Source: Bdellovibrio sp. qaytius (GTDB taxonomy: Bacteria; Bdellovibrionota; Bdellovibrionia; Bdellovibrionales; Bdellovibrionaceae). From it: 64,000 bases of DNA. The translations under genes were made by a program, and so were the position numbers. Location: positions 1,262,001 through 1,326,000 of the forward strand of contig CP025734.1 in the NCBI GenBank assembly GCA_004011035.1, read 5' to 3'. Positions 34,335 through 42,288 of this stretch are shown here, piece after piece. The number at the start of each line of letters is the position of its first letter. Positions within the stretch are counted from its first letter, which is position 1. A model generated the notes under the pieces. It had not been told where the DNA came from. It did no database searches and worked only from the letters and a program-made list of their open reading frames with translations.

Positions 34335-34410
34335 TGGCGTTCCCAAGGGGATTTGAACCCCTGTATCCTCCGTGAAAGGGAGGTGTCCTAGGCCACTAGA
34401 CGATGGGAAC
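34335..34410 (-). tRNA. tRNA-Glu (anticodon TTC), CCA encoded
   Basis: On the minus strand the 76 bases fold as a tRNA: acceptor GTTCCCA paired with TGGGAAC, T arm with GGTTCAAATCC, anticodon loop CTTTCAC giving anticodon TTC, and a genome-encoded CCA. The 3' end (GGGAACGCCAAATT) is repeated at 25487-25500, marking it as a probable island integration site. It is downstream of tRNA-Lys in the same unit. Confidence 0.95.
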
Positions 34411-34446
34411 CCGTTGGACTTCGATTAGTATTCTCTCGAGAGAGAA

Positions 34447-34522
34447 TGGTGGCTCGCGATGGATTCGAACCATCGACCCCTTCATTAAAAGTGAAGTGCT
34501 CTACCAGCTGAGCTAGCGAACC
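34447..34522 (-). tRNA. tRNA-Lys (anticodon TTT), CCA encoded
   Basis: 76 bases on the minus strand: acceptor GGTTCGC paired with GCGAGCC (one G-T pair), D arm TAGCTCAGCTGGTAGAGCA, anticodon loop CTTTTAA with TTT, T arm GGTTCGAATCC, and encoded CCA. It is transcribed first, followed 36 bases later by tRNA-Glu. Confidence 0.95.
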
Positions 34523-34610
34523 GTTTAATCGAGTCGTCAATTTCATATAACTTCTCGGGGCAGTCAAACTTTTTTTATAAAAAAAGATCAATGCCTAAAA
34601 CCAGTACAAA

Positions 34611-35909
34611 TTAGTCTTTATAGAGTGGTTTTACCCACAAAGTTTGCTCTCTATCTGGGCCAACTGAAATAATATCGATCGGTGTGCCTAATTGTTTCTG
34701 CACATAATTGATATAAGCCGTCGCTTTGACCGGTAAATCCTGAAGAGTTTTTACTTTTGTAAGATCTTCCTTCCATCCCGGGATGAATTCGATCACAGGC
34801 TCAAGCTGAGCGACTAACTCAGTTGATGTCGGGAACTCGTGAATGATCTCGCCATTTAGCTTATAGGCTGTCACAACGCCGACTTTGTCTAAGCATGAAA
34901 GAACATCTAACTTCATCATAGCTAAGCTATTAATGCCGTTTAAGCGGATCGCGTACTTAAGAGCGACTAGATCTAACCAACCACAACGACGAGCGCGTCC
35001 TGTCGTAGAACCGAACTCGTGACCTTCTTTTTGGATTAAAGCGCCAGTTTCGTCATGTAACTCAGACGGGAAAGGGCCGCTACCTACGCGTGTGCAGTAA
35101 GCTTTAAATACGCCAACGATTTTAGATAAGTGATGAGGGCCAAGACCCGCAGAAACTGAACCAGAGCCTGCTAATGTGTTTGAGCTAGTCACGTACGGGT
35201 AAGTTCCATGATTGATATCAAGCAAGGTACCTTGTGCGCCTTCGAACAATAATTTTTTATTGTTTTTAAGCTTTTGCGAAACAAAAAGCGAAACGTCTGT
35301 TAGACGGTAAGTGCGTAATTCTTCAATTGCAGGTTTGATTTGTTCTAAAATATCTTTGGCTGAAATCTCAGGAGCATCATAAAGATTTTTAAGTAAAACG
35401 TTTTTCTCTTTAACAGCGAATTCAATCTTTTCTAATAAGTTTTTAGAATCAAAAAGATCAGACATGATTAAAGCTCTGCGAGACGCACGGTCTTCGTAAG
35501 CAGGGCCGATACCTTTGCCAGTTGTTCCAATTTTACCATCAGATAAAGCCTTTTCGCGGGCTTGATCTAAAGCTTTGTGGTACGGAAGTAACACAGTCGC
35601 ATTATCAGCAATCAATAGCTGCGCGTTTGTTAAAGGTAAACCTGTTAACTTCAGTTTTCTGATTTCTTCGGCGATACCAATCACGTCAATCACAACACCT
35701 GATGCGATCACGCAGGTTTTGTCAGAGTGTAAAATTCCTGACGGAATTAAATGCAACACTGTTTTTACACCGTTCACAACTAATGTATGGCCTGCGTTTG
35801 ATCCCCCTTGAAAGCGCACAACAGTATCTGCATGTGATGCGAATACGTCGACTAATTTACCTTTACCTTCATCGCCCCATTGAGCGCCAATTACAACAAC
35901 TGCTGACAT
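34611..35909 (-). CDS. purA: Adenylosuccinate synthetase
   Basis: 432 residues, full family length. N-terminal GTP/IMP-binding GAQWGDEGKGKLVD, then QGGSNAGHT, GTTGKGIGPAYEDR, STTGRARRCGWLD and the C-terminal SVGPDRE match PurA throughout. It converts IMP, aspartate and GTP to adenylosuccinate, the first committed step to AMP, in the cytosol. GAAGG lies ahead of the ATG. It is followed on the same strand by the two tRNA genes and preceded by the dehydrogenase gene 23 bases upstream, so all may be read from one promoter. Confidence 0.95.
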   Translation of the reverse strand: MSAVVVIGAQWGDEGKGKLVDVFASHADTVVRFQGGSNAGHTLVVNGVKTVLHLIPSGILHSDKTCVIASGVVIDVIGIAEEIRKLKLTGLPLTNAQLLIADNATVLLPYHKALDQAREKALSDGKIGTTGKGIGPAYEDRASRRALIMSDLFDSKNLLEKIEFAVKEKNVLLKNLYDAPEISAKDILEQIKPAIEELRTYRLTDVSLFVSQKLKNNKKLLFEGAQGTLLDINHGTYPYVTSSNTLAGSGSVSAGLGPHHLSKIVGVFKAYCTRVGSGPFPSELHDETGALIQKEGHEFGSTTGRARRCGWLDLVALKYAIRLNGINSLAMMKLDVLSCLDKVGVVTAYKLNGEIIHEFPTSTELVAQLEPVIEFIPGWKEDLTKVKTLQDLPVKATAYINYVQKQLGTPIDIISVGPDREQTLWVKPLYKD

Positions 35910-35932
35910 AGTTTTCTTCCTTCTAAGTTCTC

Positions 35933-36925
35933 TTAGTCGTTAAACATCAAGCTTCCCCAATTGTTTTTAAAGGGGAGTGAGTTCTGGGTTTTATTCGTTT
36001 TTAAAAAATCAATACAAAGAGTAGCTGCTTCCATAGAGGCTTTTGCGAACGCTTGTTCGGTCATAGCGCCAATATGCTGAGTTAAAATCACTTTTGATGA
36101 TTTGAGTAATTTTGATTCACGAGATAAAGGCTCTTTAGCAAACACATCAAGCCCTGCCATGCGAACTTCGCCTTCATCAAGAGCTTCACATAAATCATCT
36201 TCGTTAACCACTGAACCGCGAGACGCATTAATGATCACCACGTCTTTTGTGGTGTATTCATAGTGCGATCTGTTCAGCATGTTTTTTGTTTCTTTAGTTA
36301 ACGGCACATGAAAAGTAATAATATCTGATTGTTTTAATAATTCTTCGTAAGATGAACGTTCTAATTTGAAATGTTCAAACACTTCATCTTCTTGATACGG
36401 ATCAAACGCCACAACATTCATCGAAAAAGCTTTCGCGAAAGTGGCAATTTTTTGCCCGATACGGCCAAGACCCACGATGCCAATGGTTCTACCGGCTAAT
36501 TCAAAACCTGGTGATAATTTTTCACGATCCCAAAGGCCAGCTTTAATTTGTTTATGTGAATCTAGAATCGGGCGGTGAGTGTTTAAGATTAATCCCCATG
36601 CAAGTTCTGCAGCCGATTGAGCATTCGCTGTCGGAGTATACATCACGTGGATGTTTTTTTCTTGTGTGGCTTGTAAATCAATATGATCAAAACCACTTGT
36701 GCAGGTGATAATTAAATTTAAATTTGGCGCGGCGGCTATTAATTCGCGCGTGATTTTTGTTTTGCTTCGAATAATTAAGGCTGTCGCTTTTGGTAAGTGA
36801 TCGGCTAATTCATCTAATGATGAAAGTTTCACAACTTCGGCTAGGTTTGAGCTTTTTAAAGACGATGTTAAAGTGACCTGAGCTTCGATTGAGAATTTTT
36901 CGCAAATCACAATATACGGTTTCAC
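35933..36925 (-). CDS. D-isomer-specific 2-hydroxyacid dehydrogenase (3-phosphoglycerate dehydrogenase-like)
   Basis: 330 residues. NAD-binding GIVGLGRIGQKIATFAKAF, then INASRGSVVNEDDL with the catalytic Arg region, and a C-terminal LTQHIGAMTEQA with the catalytic His. It lacks the ACT regulatory domain of E. coli SerA, so it is the short type. GTG start shares one base with the stop of the upstream aminotransferase gene (TAGTG), so the pair is coupled. Together they could form serine from 3-phosphoglycerate, or act on glyoxylate and hydroxypyruvate; sequence alone does not decide. Confidence 0.75.
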   Translation of the reverse strand: MKPYIVICEKFSIEAQVTLTSSLKSSNLAEVVKLSSLDELADHLPKATALIIRSKTKITRELIAAAPNLNLIITCTSGFDHIDLQATQEKNIHVMYTPTANAQSAAELAWGLILNTHRPILDSHKQIKAGLWDREKLSPGFELAGRTIGIVGLGRIGQKIATFAKAFSMNVVAFDPYQEDEVFEHFKLERSSYEELLKQSDIITFHVPLTKETKNMLNRSHYEYTTKDVVIINASRGSVVNEDDLCEALDEGEVRMAGLDVFAKEPLSRESKLLKSSKVILTQHIGAMTEQAFAKASMEAATLCIDFLKTNKTQNSLPFKNNWGSLMFND

Positions 36926-38073
36926 TAATTATCCTTTAACCACAATAACGAGGCGTCGCGAACAGTTTGTAAATCTAAAGTCATACCGAAATCATTTAAC
37001 CCTGCGGCTAAACGTTCAGTGGTTTGATGTAAATCTTGGTCTGTGATGTAACCCATATGACCAAGGCGAATAATTTTACCTTTTAATTGGTCTTGTCCGC
37101 CCATGACAGTCAGGTTGTAAGCTTTTTCTAAATGCTCGCGAAATTTTGCGCCATCAAAGTTTGAGGGTAAATTTAACGCCGTCACAGAATCACTTGGAGC
37201 TTTTGAATACACTTCAAGATGTAAGTGTTTAGCTATATTGCGTGTGTAATCTGCTCGGCGTTTGATTGTTTTATATAAACTTTCTAAACCTTGCGTCTTG
37301 ATATCTTTTAGCACGAAAGCTAACGCACGAATTAAGGTGACGTTTGATGAGAAGAAAGTTTCTCCTTTTTCATTCGCTGCAAGTTCTCTACGAACATCAA
37401 AATAATATCTTGGAGTTGGGTTTGTTTTAATTTGCTCCCACGCTTTTTGTGAGAATGAAATTAAACTTAAACCTGTCGGTAACATAATCGCTTTTTGGCT
37501 GCCAGCAACTAAACCATCGATTTGCCAAGCATCCATCGGAAGCGGCATTGCGCCAAGTGCCGTGATGGCATCAACTAAAAATAGCGCTTTTGTTTTTGCC
37601 ACTACTTTTGAGAGTTGTTCGATCGGGTGAACAGTCGCCGTACTTGTTTCACAGGCTTGTGTCAGCACAACTTCAGTGTCTGGATTTTCATTTAAATATT
37701 TTTCGACATAGGCTGGATTAACCGCATAGCCCCATGGCACAACCATCTTGTGAACTTGGGCGCCAAACACTTCAGCCATTTCGGCCCAGCGTTCTCCGAA
37801 TTTACCAGAGATAATCGCTAAGACTTTGCTTTTGGGTTTAATGACGTTGATTAACAATGATTCCATTCCGCCTGAACCAGTGCTTGTTAAAATAAAAACT
37901 TTTTCGTTTGTTACAAATAAAGTTTTTAAATCACTTAAAACTGATTTTAAAATTTGATCGAATTCAGGTGTGCGGTGATGGATCATCGGTAACGATAATA
38001 TTTTTTGCACTTCCGGATGTAGTTGTACGGGACCGGGTGCTAAAAGTAAGGATTTCGATGTATCAATTGACAT
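36925..38073 (-). CDS. Class V aminotransferase (serine-pyruvate/glyoxylate type)
   Basis: 382 residues from ATG 38073, preceded by AAAGG; an in-frame start at 38115 runs into the promoter side of lptE. Class V PLP marks are LLAPGPVQLHPEV, TSTGSGGMES, LFLVDAITALGAM with the PLP-ring Asp, and VAGSQKAIMLPTGLS with the Schiff-base Lys. The family includes serine-glyoxylate aminotransferase and archaeal-type phosphoserine transaminases. Coupling to a short 3-phosphoglycerate-dehydrogenase-like gene points to serine formation, without SerC-type sequence. Confidence 0.75.
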   Translation of the reverse strand: MSIDTSKSLLLAPGPVQLHPEVQKILSLPMIHHRTPEFDQILKSVLSDLKTLFVTNEKVFILTSTGSGGMESLLINVIKPKSKVLAIISGKFGERWAEMAEVFGAQVHKMVVPWGYAVNPAYVEKYLNENPDTEVVLTQACETSTATVHPIEQLSKVVAKTKALFLVDAITALGAMPLPMDAWQIDGLVAGSQKAIMLPTGLSLISFSQKAWEQIKTNPTPRYYFDVRRELAANEKGETFFSSNVTLIRALAFVLKDIKTQGLESLYKTIKRRADYTRNIAKHLHLEVYSKAPSDSVTALNLPSNFDGAKFREHLEKAYNLTVMGGQDQLKGKIIRLGHMGYITDQDLHQTTERLAAGLNDFGMTLDLQTVRDASLLWLKDN

Positions 38074-38103
38074 GTTCAGCCTTTCCGCGGTTTGATTACA
38101 GCA

Positions 38104-38721
38104 ATGAAACCTCACTTAGTCGAAGACTTTTATCGCAAATATTATAAGCTGACAGCCACTGTCATAATGATGTTTGTTTTATCAAGCACTGTAAGCTCTT
38201 GCGCTTACAAACTTAGCAGTAAAGTGGATACTCTACCGCAAAATGTGCGAGTGATTTATGCTCCTTTGTTTAAAAACGTTTCTACTGAGCCTGGCACTGA
38301 GGTTTACTTTACGAATTCAATGAAACACGAGTTTTTAAACTCAAAAGCCGTGAGTTTAGTCGATTCTGAAAATTTAGCTGACGCTGTTTTATATGGAACA
38401 GTTTCTTCGGTTGAGATTGTTTCTGAAGAAGGCGCCATTGAGGCCAAAGACACTAAATTTTTGCCTAAAAATACGATCTTAAGCACCACAACTAAAATTA
38501 CAGTGACTGTTGATATGAAACTTCAGCGTAAAAATTCTTCAGAAATATTGTGGAGCAGTCAATTTAAGCAAAGTCGCAATTACACTCCGCCACAGCTGAC
38601 TTTGCCAGTCATTAACTCGGCGAACAATCTTTACAATCTATCGGCGCGCAGGCAGACTTTAGAAACTTTATCAGAAGAGATGATGCAGCTCGCATTTGAC
38701 CGTCTGGTAGATAATTTTTAA
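38104..38721 (+). CDS. lptE: LPS-assembly lipoprotein LptE
   Basis: 205 residues from ATG 38104. An unusually long, charged n-region (about 18 residues) precedes the hydrophobic core and lipobox VSSC (lipidated C33). The mature protein begins CAYKLSSK and has the VIYAPLFKN and LADAVLYGTVSSVE strands of LptE. LptE plugs the LptD barrel that inserts lipopolysaccharide into the outer membrane. The gene is followed 24 bases on by holA, the conserved lptE-holA order of Gram-negative bacteria, which strengthens the call. Confidence 0.75.
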   Translation: MKPHLVEDFYRKYYKLTATVIMMFVLSSTVSSCAYKLSSKVDTLPQNVRVIYAPLFKNVSTEPGTEVYFTNSMKHEFLNSKAVSLVDSENLADAVLYGTVSSVEIVSEEGAIEAKDTKFLPKNTILSTTTKITVTVDMKLQRKNSSEILWSSQFKQSRNYTPPQLTLPVINSANNLYNLSARRQTLETLSEEMMQLAFDRLVDNF

Positions 38722-38745
38722 TATATAGTTTTAAGTAAAGTTTGA

Positions 38746-39747
38746 ATGGCAATCATTGATCAAAATAAATTCTATAAAGATTTAGAAGCAGGAAATGTAA
38801 CTCCTGTTTATTTTATTTTTGGTGATGAACCATTTCTAATCGATCAATGTGTGAATCGTTTTAAGTACGGTTTATTAGACGAAAACTCTTTAGATTTTAA
38901 TTACTCGTTATTTTATGCCGGCGATGCTGATATTCAGTCGGTGAAAGACACGGTTGAAACATTACCTGTGTTTGCGCAACGTCGCGTGGTGATTTTAAAA
39001 AATTCGAATGAATTAAAAGATTCTGAATGGAACGAATTAGAATCGCTATTTAAAAACCCAGTTGATTCGACAGTGTTTGTTTTGTTTGCCGATAAAATCG
39101 ATAAACGTAAAAAACATTTCAAAAACATTATTGATGTCGCTTCATCGTTAGAATTTAAAAAACCTTACGACAATGAAATTCCACGTTGGATCAATTACTA
39201 TGCTGGGCAGTTTGAATTAAAACTGACTCAACCCGCAGTTCACAGATTGCATCGATTAGTGGGTAATAACTTATCTGAAATTTATGCGCAGCTAGAAAAA
39301 ATCAAAGTTTACTTAGACGGTAGTTCGAATGTAGATGCTGAACACGTTAACGCCGTAGTTTCAAATAGCCGCGAAGAAAACGTTTTCGATTTCACCAAAG
39401 CTGTAGGGCAGAAAGATCGCGTTCGCGCTTTAGAGCAAATCGTAAATCTTTTAGATCAGGGCCAAAGCGAAATCGGTATCGTGAATTTACTGGCTCGTCA
39501 TATGAGAATTTTATTAACTGTGCGCACGGGTTTAGATCAGGGTATTGGCGGAGCTAAATTAGCTAACTTGGCGAATGTATCGCCTTATTTCGTTGATGAG
39601 TATGCAGCTCAAGCTAAGGGCTGGCCTGTTCGTAAGCTTGAGGATTCTTTGGTTCTTTTAGGTGAGACTGATAAGGCGTTGAAATCGTCTCCGTTGTCGA
39701 GTCATATCTGGCTTGAGAACTTGGTTCTTAAATCTTGTTCTATGTAA
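38746..39747 (+). CDS. holA: DNA polymerase III delta subunit
   Basis: 333 residues, normal length. The N-terminal half has YFIFGDEPFLIDQCV and LPVFAQRRVVILKNSNEL, and the C-terminal half has VGNNLSEIYAQLEKIKVYL and ENVFDFTKAVGQKDRVRALEQ, all HolA marks. Delta opens the beta sliding clamp within the clamp loader. It follows lptE on the same strand. The C-terminus ends four bases before the stop of a convergent lipoprotein gene. Confidence 0.9.
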   Translation: MAIIDQNKFYKDLEAGNVTPVYFIFGDEPFLIDQCVNRFKYGLLDENSLDFNYSLFYAGDADIQSVKDTVETLPVFAQRRVVILKNSNELKDSEWNELESLFKNPVDSTVFVLFADKIDKRKKHFKNIIDVASSLEFKKPYDNEIPRWINYYAGQFELKLTQPAVHRLHRLVGNNLSEIYAQLEKIKVYLDGSSNVDAEHVNAVVSNSREENVFDFTKAVGQKDRVRALEQIVNLLDQGQSEIGIVNLLARHMRILLTVRTGLDQGIGGAKLANLANVSPYFVDEYAAQAKGWPVRKLEDSLVLLGETDKALKSSPLSSHIWLENLVLKSCSM

Positions 39748-39751
39748 TAGT

Positions 39752-41731
39752 TTACGGGCCGGGATCAACAGTCGTTAGTTTCTCAACTATTTCAGCTGCA
39801 GATTTGCTCTCCGAAAAAATCTCATATACATGTCTGAAAGTGAAATCTAAATTGTATTTAGGGTTCAGTTTATTAATTTTAATAATTTGTAAACTTTTTA
39901 AAGCATAGGTTTCTTGATATATTGCAATCACATCACCTGCTTGAAAAGTAATCGACTTATTTAGTTTGCTGTCTTTGAGTAAGGTTTCGTAGTCAGCATC
40001 TTTGTAATTCTGAATATTTCCTAAATTAACTAGTCCTGTTTTTTTAGAAAATATAGAATGTATCATGGTCATAGAAGTTACATTGTCTTTAATAGAATAT
40101 TTAATATCGTCAGTTTTTTTATCTAAGTTTTTTTCTAAGAACCAGTTATCATTGTCGTACCAAAAAATTTGAGGGCAGTCGTATTCACAGCAAACTGTAT
40201 CAAAACATTTAGCTTCAGGAAATTTATTGATTTGTTCGGGTGTGCTTACAGAAATACGTTTAAATTTCAAACGCATCCACTTATTATCTTTATCAATATC
40301 TAAAACAGTTACCGCTCCATAAACCGAACGCGCAGTTGAACCAGTTTTATGTGCGAAAATACCATATGTTTTTCCGATCTCAGCTAAAGAACTTTGATTT
40401 GAAAAAGTATTAGGATCCGGAAAGTCGGCTTTAGAAATCGTAGATAAATCTTTAGAACCGAAGGGTACAACGCCAGCAATTTCTGAAAGGTGCGTTGAGT
40501 CGCGAATGTCAATCGTAGGGGCTTTATCAAACCAAGATACATCAAAATCCCAGCTGTTTTCAGTAATATATTTGTTTCCACTATTTGAATATTCGAAATT
40601 AAAACTGCCAAAATTTTTATTTCCAGAATATGTACTATTAAATAATGTAACTTCGCCTTCGCTTAAAGGCATTTCATTTTCTTCAGTATTTTTGTTCAGT
40701 AATTTTACTTGAGCAGCTAAATCCACTGAGTCTACTGTGATTATTTTTTGAAAAGTAACTTTAGCAGAATACGAAAGCACCTCGTCAATTGTAAGCTTAA
40801 AGATGTTATCTTCAAACGGCCAATTTTTAGTTCTAATAAGATAGATTTTGCCTTTTTGAGTTTTAAGAGCTTGTTTTTCGGCTTTTTGAATTTTAGGCGA
40901 AAATGTTGAGTATATGTCAGATATTGAAACTTTAGTCTTCGGAGAAATTAAATACTCACCATCGGTTTTAACAGAGTCAAATGGGACTTCCTCTAATGTA
41001 CCTAACTCAATTATGCGTCCTTCACTTATTTCTAATCTACCATAATTGAAAGTTACTGTTACGCCGGTACAAAGCGTATTGTTACTGAAGCAGTCATCAG
41101 TTAAAGAATAATTTAAATACTGTTTGATTTCAGCTTTTTTTGTAACTGGATTTTCTACGGCCTTACCTTGATACTTAATTCGAACTGAAGAAATAATTTT
41201 TTCACCTTCTAATACGCCTGAGTATACATTTTTTAGATCACTTTCCATGTGAATAAAATCATTTAGTTCAGACACTAAATAAATGTCAGATATTTGACCT
41301 TCGTTAGTATCAGATAATAAAGCGCGAACACCTTTTAATCCATTGATCTCAGTAAATTCATAAATAAGTTTAGTATTTTTAGATTCTAAATAGCTTTTAA
41401 GTGACGTCTGAGTTGGTGCTACTAGATCTAATTTTGCTTTACTAGCTTTAATTGTTGATGAAGCAGCATTTGAAAGACTTAAGACATCGTTTTCAACTCG
41501 CGCAGTCCAACTAGCAGGATGTGAAATCAAACCCTGTGTAGAAGGAATATGTGCAGTTATTGAACTCATGTTTCCAACGTCTACGCCGCCACCTTGAGCT
41601 TTGACGGTCTGCGGATTAATTGTCTTATCGTTGTCATGCGAACAGGAAAAAAAGAATAGGCAAGCTATGGCTAGCAGAATCATTCTGCGGCTATTCGTTT
41701 TTAATGAGTTAGTTTTAGTACGTGGATTCAC
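39752..41731 (-). CDS. Large hypothetical lipoprotein, 659 aa
   Basis: Lipobox FFFSC with lipidated C30 after a basic n-region. The mature protein opens SHDNDKTINP and a Gly-rich QGGGVDVGN stretch, followed by about 600 residues that look beta-rich. A cysteine cluster (CFDTVCCEYDC, about 525-535) probably forms disulfides. No known domain recognised. GTG start with AAGGA upstream; an ATG at codon 17 is an alternative. It probably sits on the outer membrane or in the periplasm. Confidence 0.6.
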   Translation of the reverse strand: MNPRTKTNSLKTNSRRMILLAIACLFFFSCSHDNDKTINPQTVKAQGGGVDVGNMSSITAHIPSTQGLISHPASWTARVENDVLSLSNAASSTIKASKAKLDLVAPTQTSLKSYLESKNTKLIYEFTEINGLKGVRALLSDTNEGQISDIYLVSELNDFIHMESDLKNVYSGVLEGEKIISSVRIKYQGKAVENPVTKKAEIKQYLNYSLTDDCFSNNTLCTGVTVTFNYGRLEISEGRIIELGTLEEVPFDSVKTDGEYLISPKTKVSISDIYSTFSPKIQKAEKQALKTQKGKIYLIRTKNWPFEDNIFKLTIDEVLSYSAKVTFQKIITVDSVDLAAQVKLLNKNTEENEMPLSEGEVTLFNSTYSGNKNFGSFNFEYSNSGNKYITENSWDFDVSWFDKAPTIDIRDSTHLSEIAGVVPFGSKDLSTISKADFPDPNTFSNQSSLAEIGKTYGIFAHKTGSTARSVYGAVTVLDIDKDNKWMRLKFKRISVSTPEQINKFPEAKCFDTVCCEYDCPQIFWYDNDNWFLEKNLDKKTDDIKYSIKDNVTSMTMIHSIFSKKTGLVNLGNIQNYKDADYETLLKDSKLNKSITFQAGDVIAIYQETYALKSLQIIKINKLNPKYNLDFTFRHVYEIFSESKSAAEIVEKLTTVDPGP

Positions 41732-42003
41732 TAGCTTCCTTTTTCAAATGTCAAAAAACATGACAGTGACACTTATAGGATGCAAACCAGAGTATAGAAG
41801 CAAACCTATTAGTTATATCGTAAGTTTTTGCTAACTATATATAAGGATGCAAATTCACAGACCAACTTTTCTTGTATTACAGGGTGCTCGCAAAAACCGT
41901 CTCAGTGTAAAACTCTTGAATAGTTTTTAACCGTTAGAGCTAATATATTCGTTCTGATAGGGGAACGATTATCGCTATGAAACACTTTCGAAGAGGTGTT
42001 TTT

Positions 42004-42276
42004 ATGAAGATCAGCCATATCCTAGCGGCCTTAACATTATTATTAGCAACATTAGCTTTCCACGCGGAAGCTTCAGCGACTCTTTCTAAAAAGATGTATG
42101 AAGGACAAGTTCTAGAAGTGAACCAAGATGAAGAAGGTTCATCGATCGTCATTAAAACATTAAGCGGTACACACTCTGTATATGCTCCTCGCTCACGCGC
42201 TAATGAAGAAATCATCGGACGTGCTTTGAAAGCTCATGAAACTAAATCACCTTTTAAAATTTCAACTGAGCTGTAA
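42004..42276 (+). CDS. Small secreted hypothetical protein, 90 aa
   Basis: A signal peptide (cut near AEA, about residue 23) is followed by a short beta-rich body (YEGQVLEVNQDEEGSSIVIKT). ATG 42004 was chosen because AGAGGTG lies 5 bases upstream; an in-frame ATG at 41977 lacks a site. It is the first gene of a four-gene operon with an L,D-transpeptidase, spaced 12 bases ahead. An inverted repeat TCGTTC/GAACGA lies in the leader near 41948. Function unknown. Confidence 0.55.
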   Translation: MKISHILAALTLLLATLAFHAEASATLSKKMYEGQVLEVNQDEEGSSIVIKTLSGTHSVYAPRSRANEEIIGRALKAHETKSPFKISTEL

Positions 42277-42288
42277 GAAGGAAGAATT

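Noticed and set aside
25490-34340. Integrase or transposase gene inside the island
   Set aside because: No frame in the block has tyrosine- or serine-recombinase or DDE-type sequence. The island may have lost its own integrase or been moved by another element.
34431-34447. Palindromic TTCTCTCGAGAGAGAA between the two tRNA genes
   Set aside because: The stem has almost no loop and lies in a processed spacer; it is more likely a processing feature than a terminator or operator.
34388-34591. A 67-codon minus-strand frame containing LAQLVEHFTFNEGVDGSNPSRA
   Set aside because: It is a read-through of tRNA-Lys; this peptide pattern is a well-known false product of tRNA genes.
41940-42215. A 91-codon frame on the minus strand opposite the small secreted gene
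   Set aside because: It is the shadow of the plus-strand gene, which has a signal peptide and ribosome binding site; the minus frame has neither.
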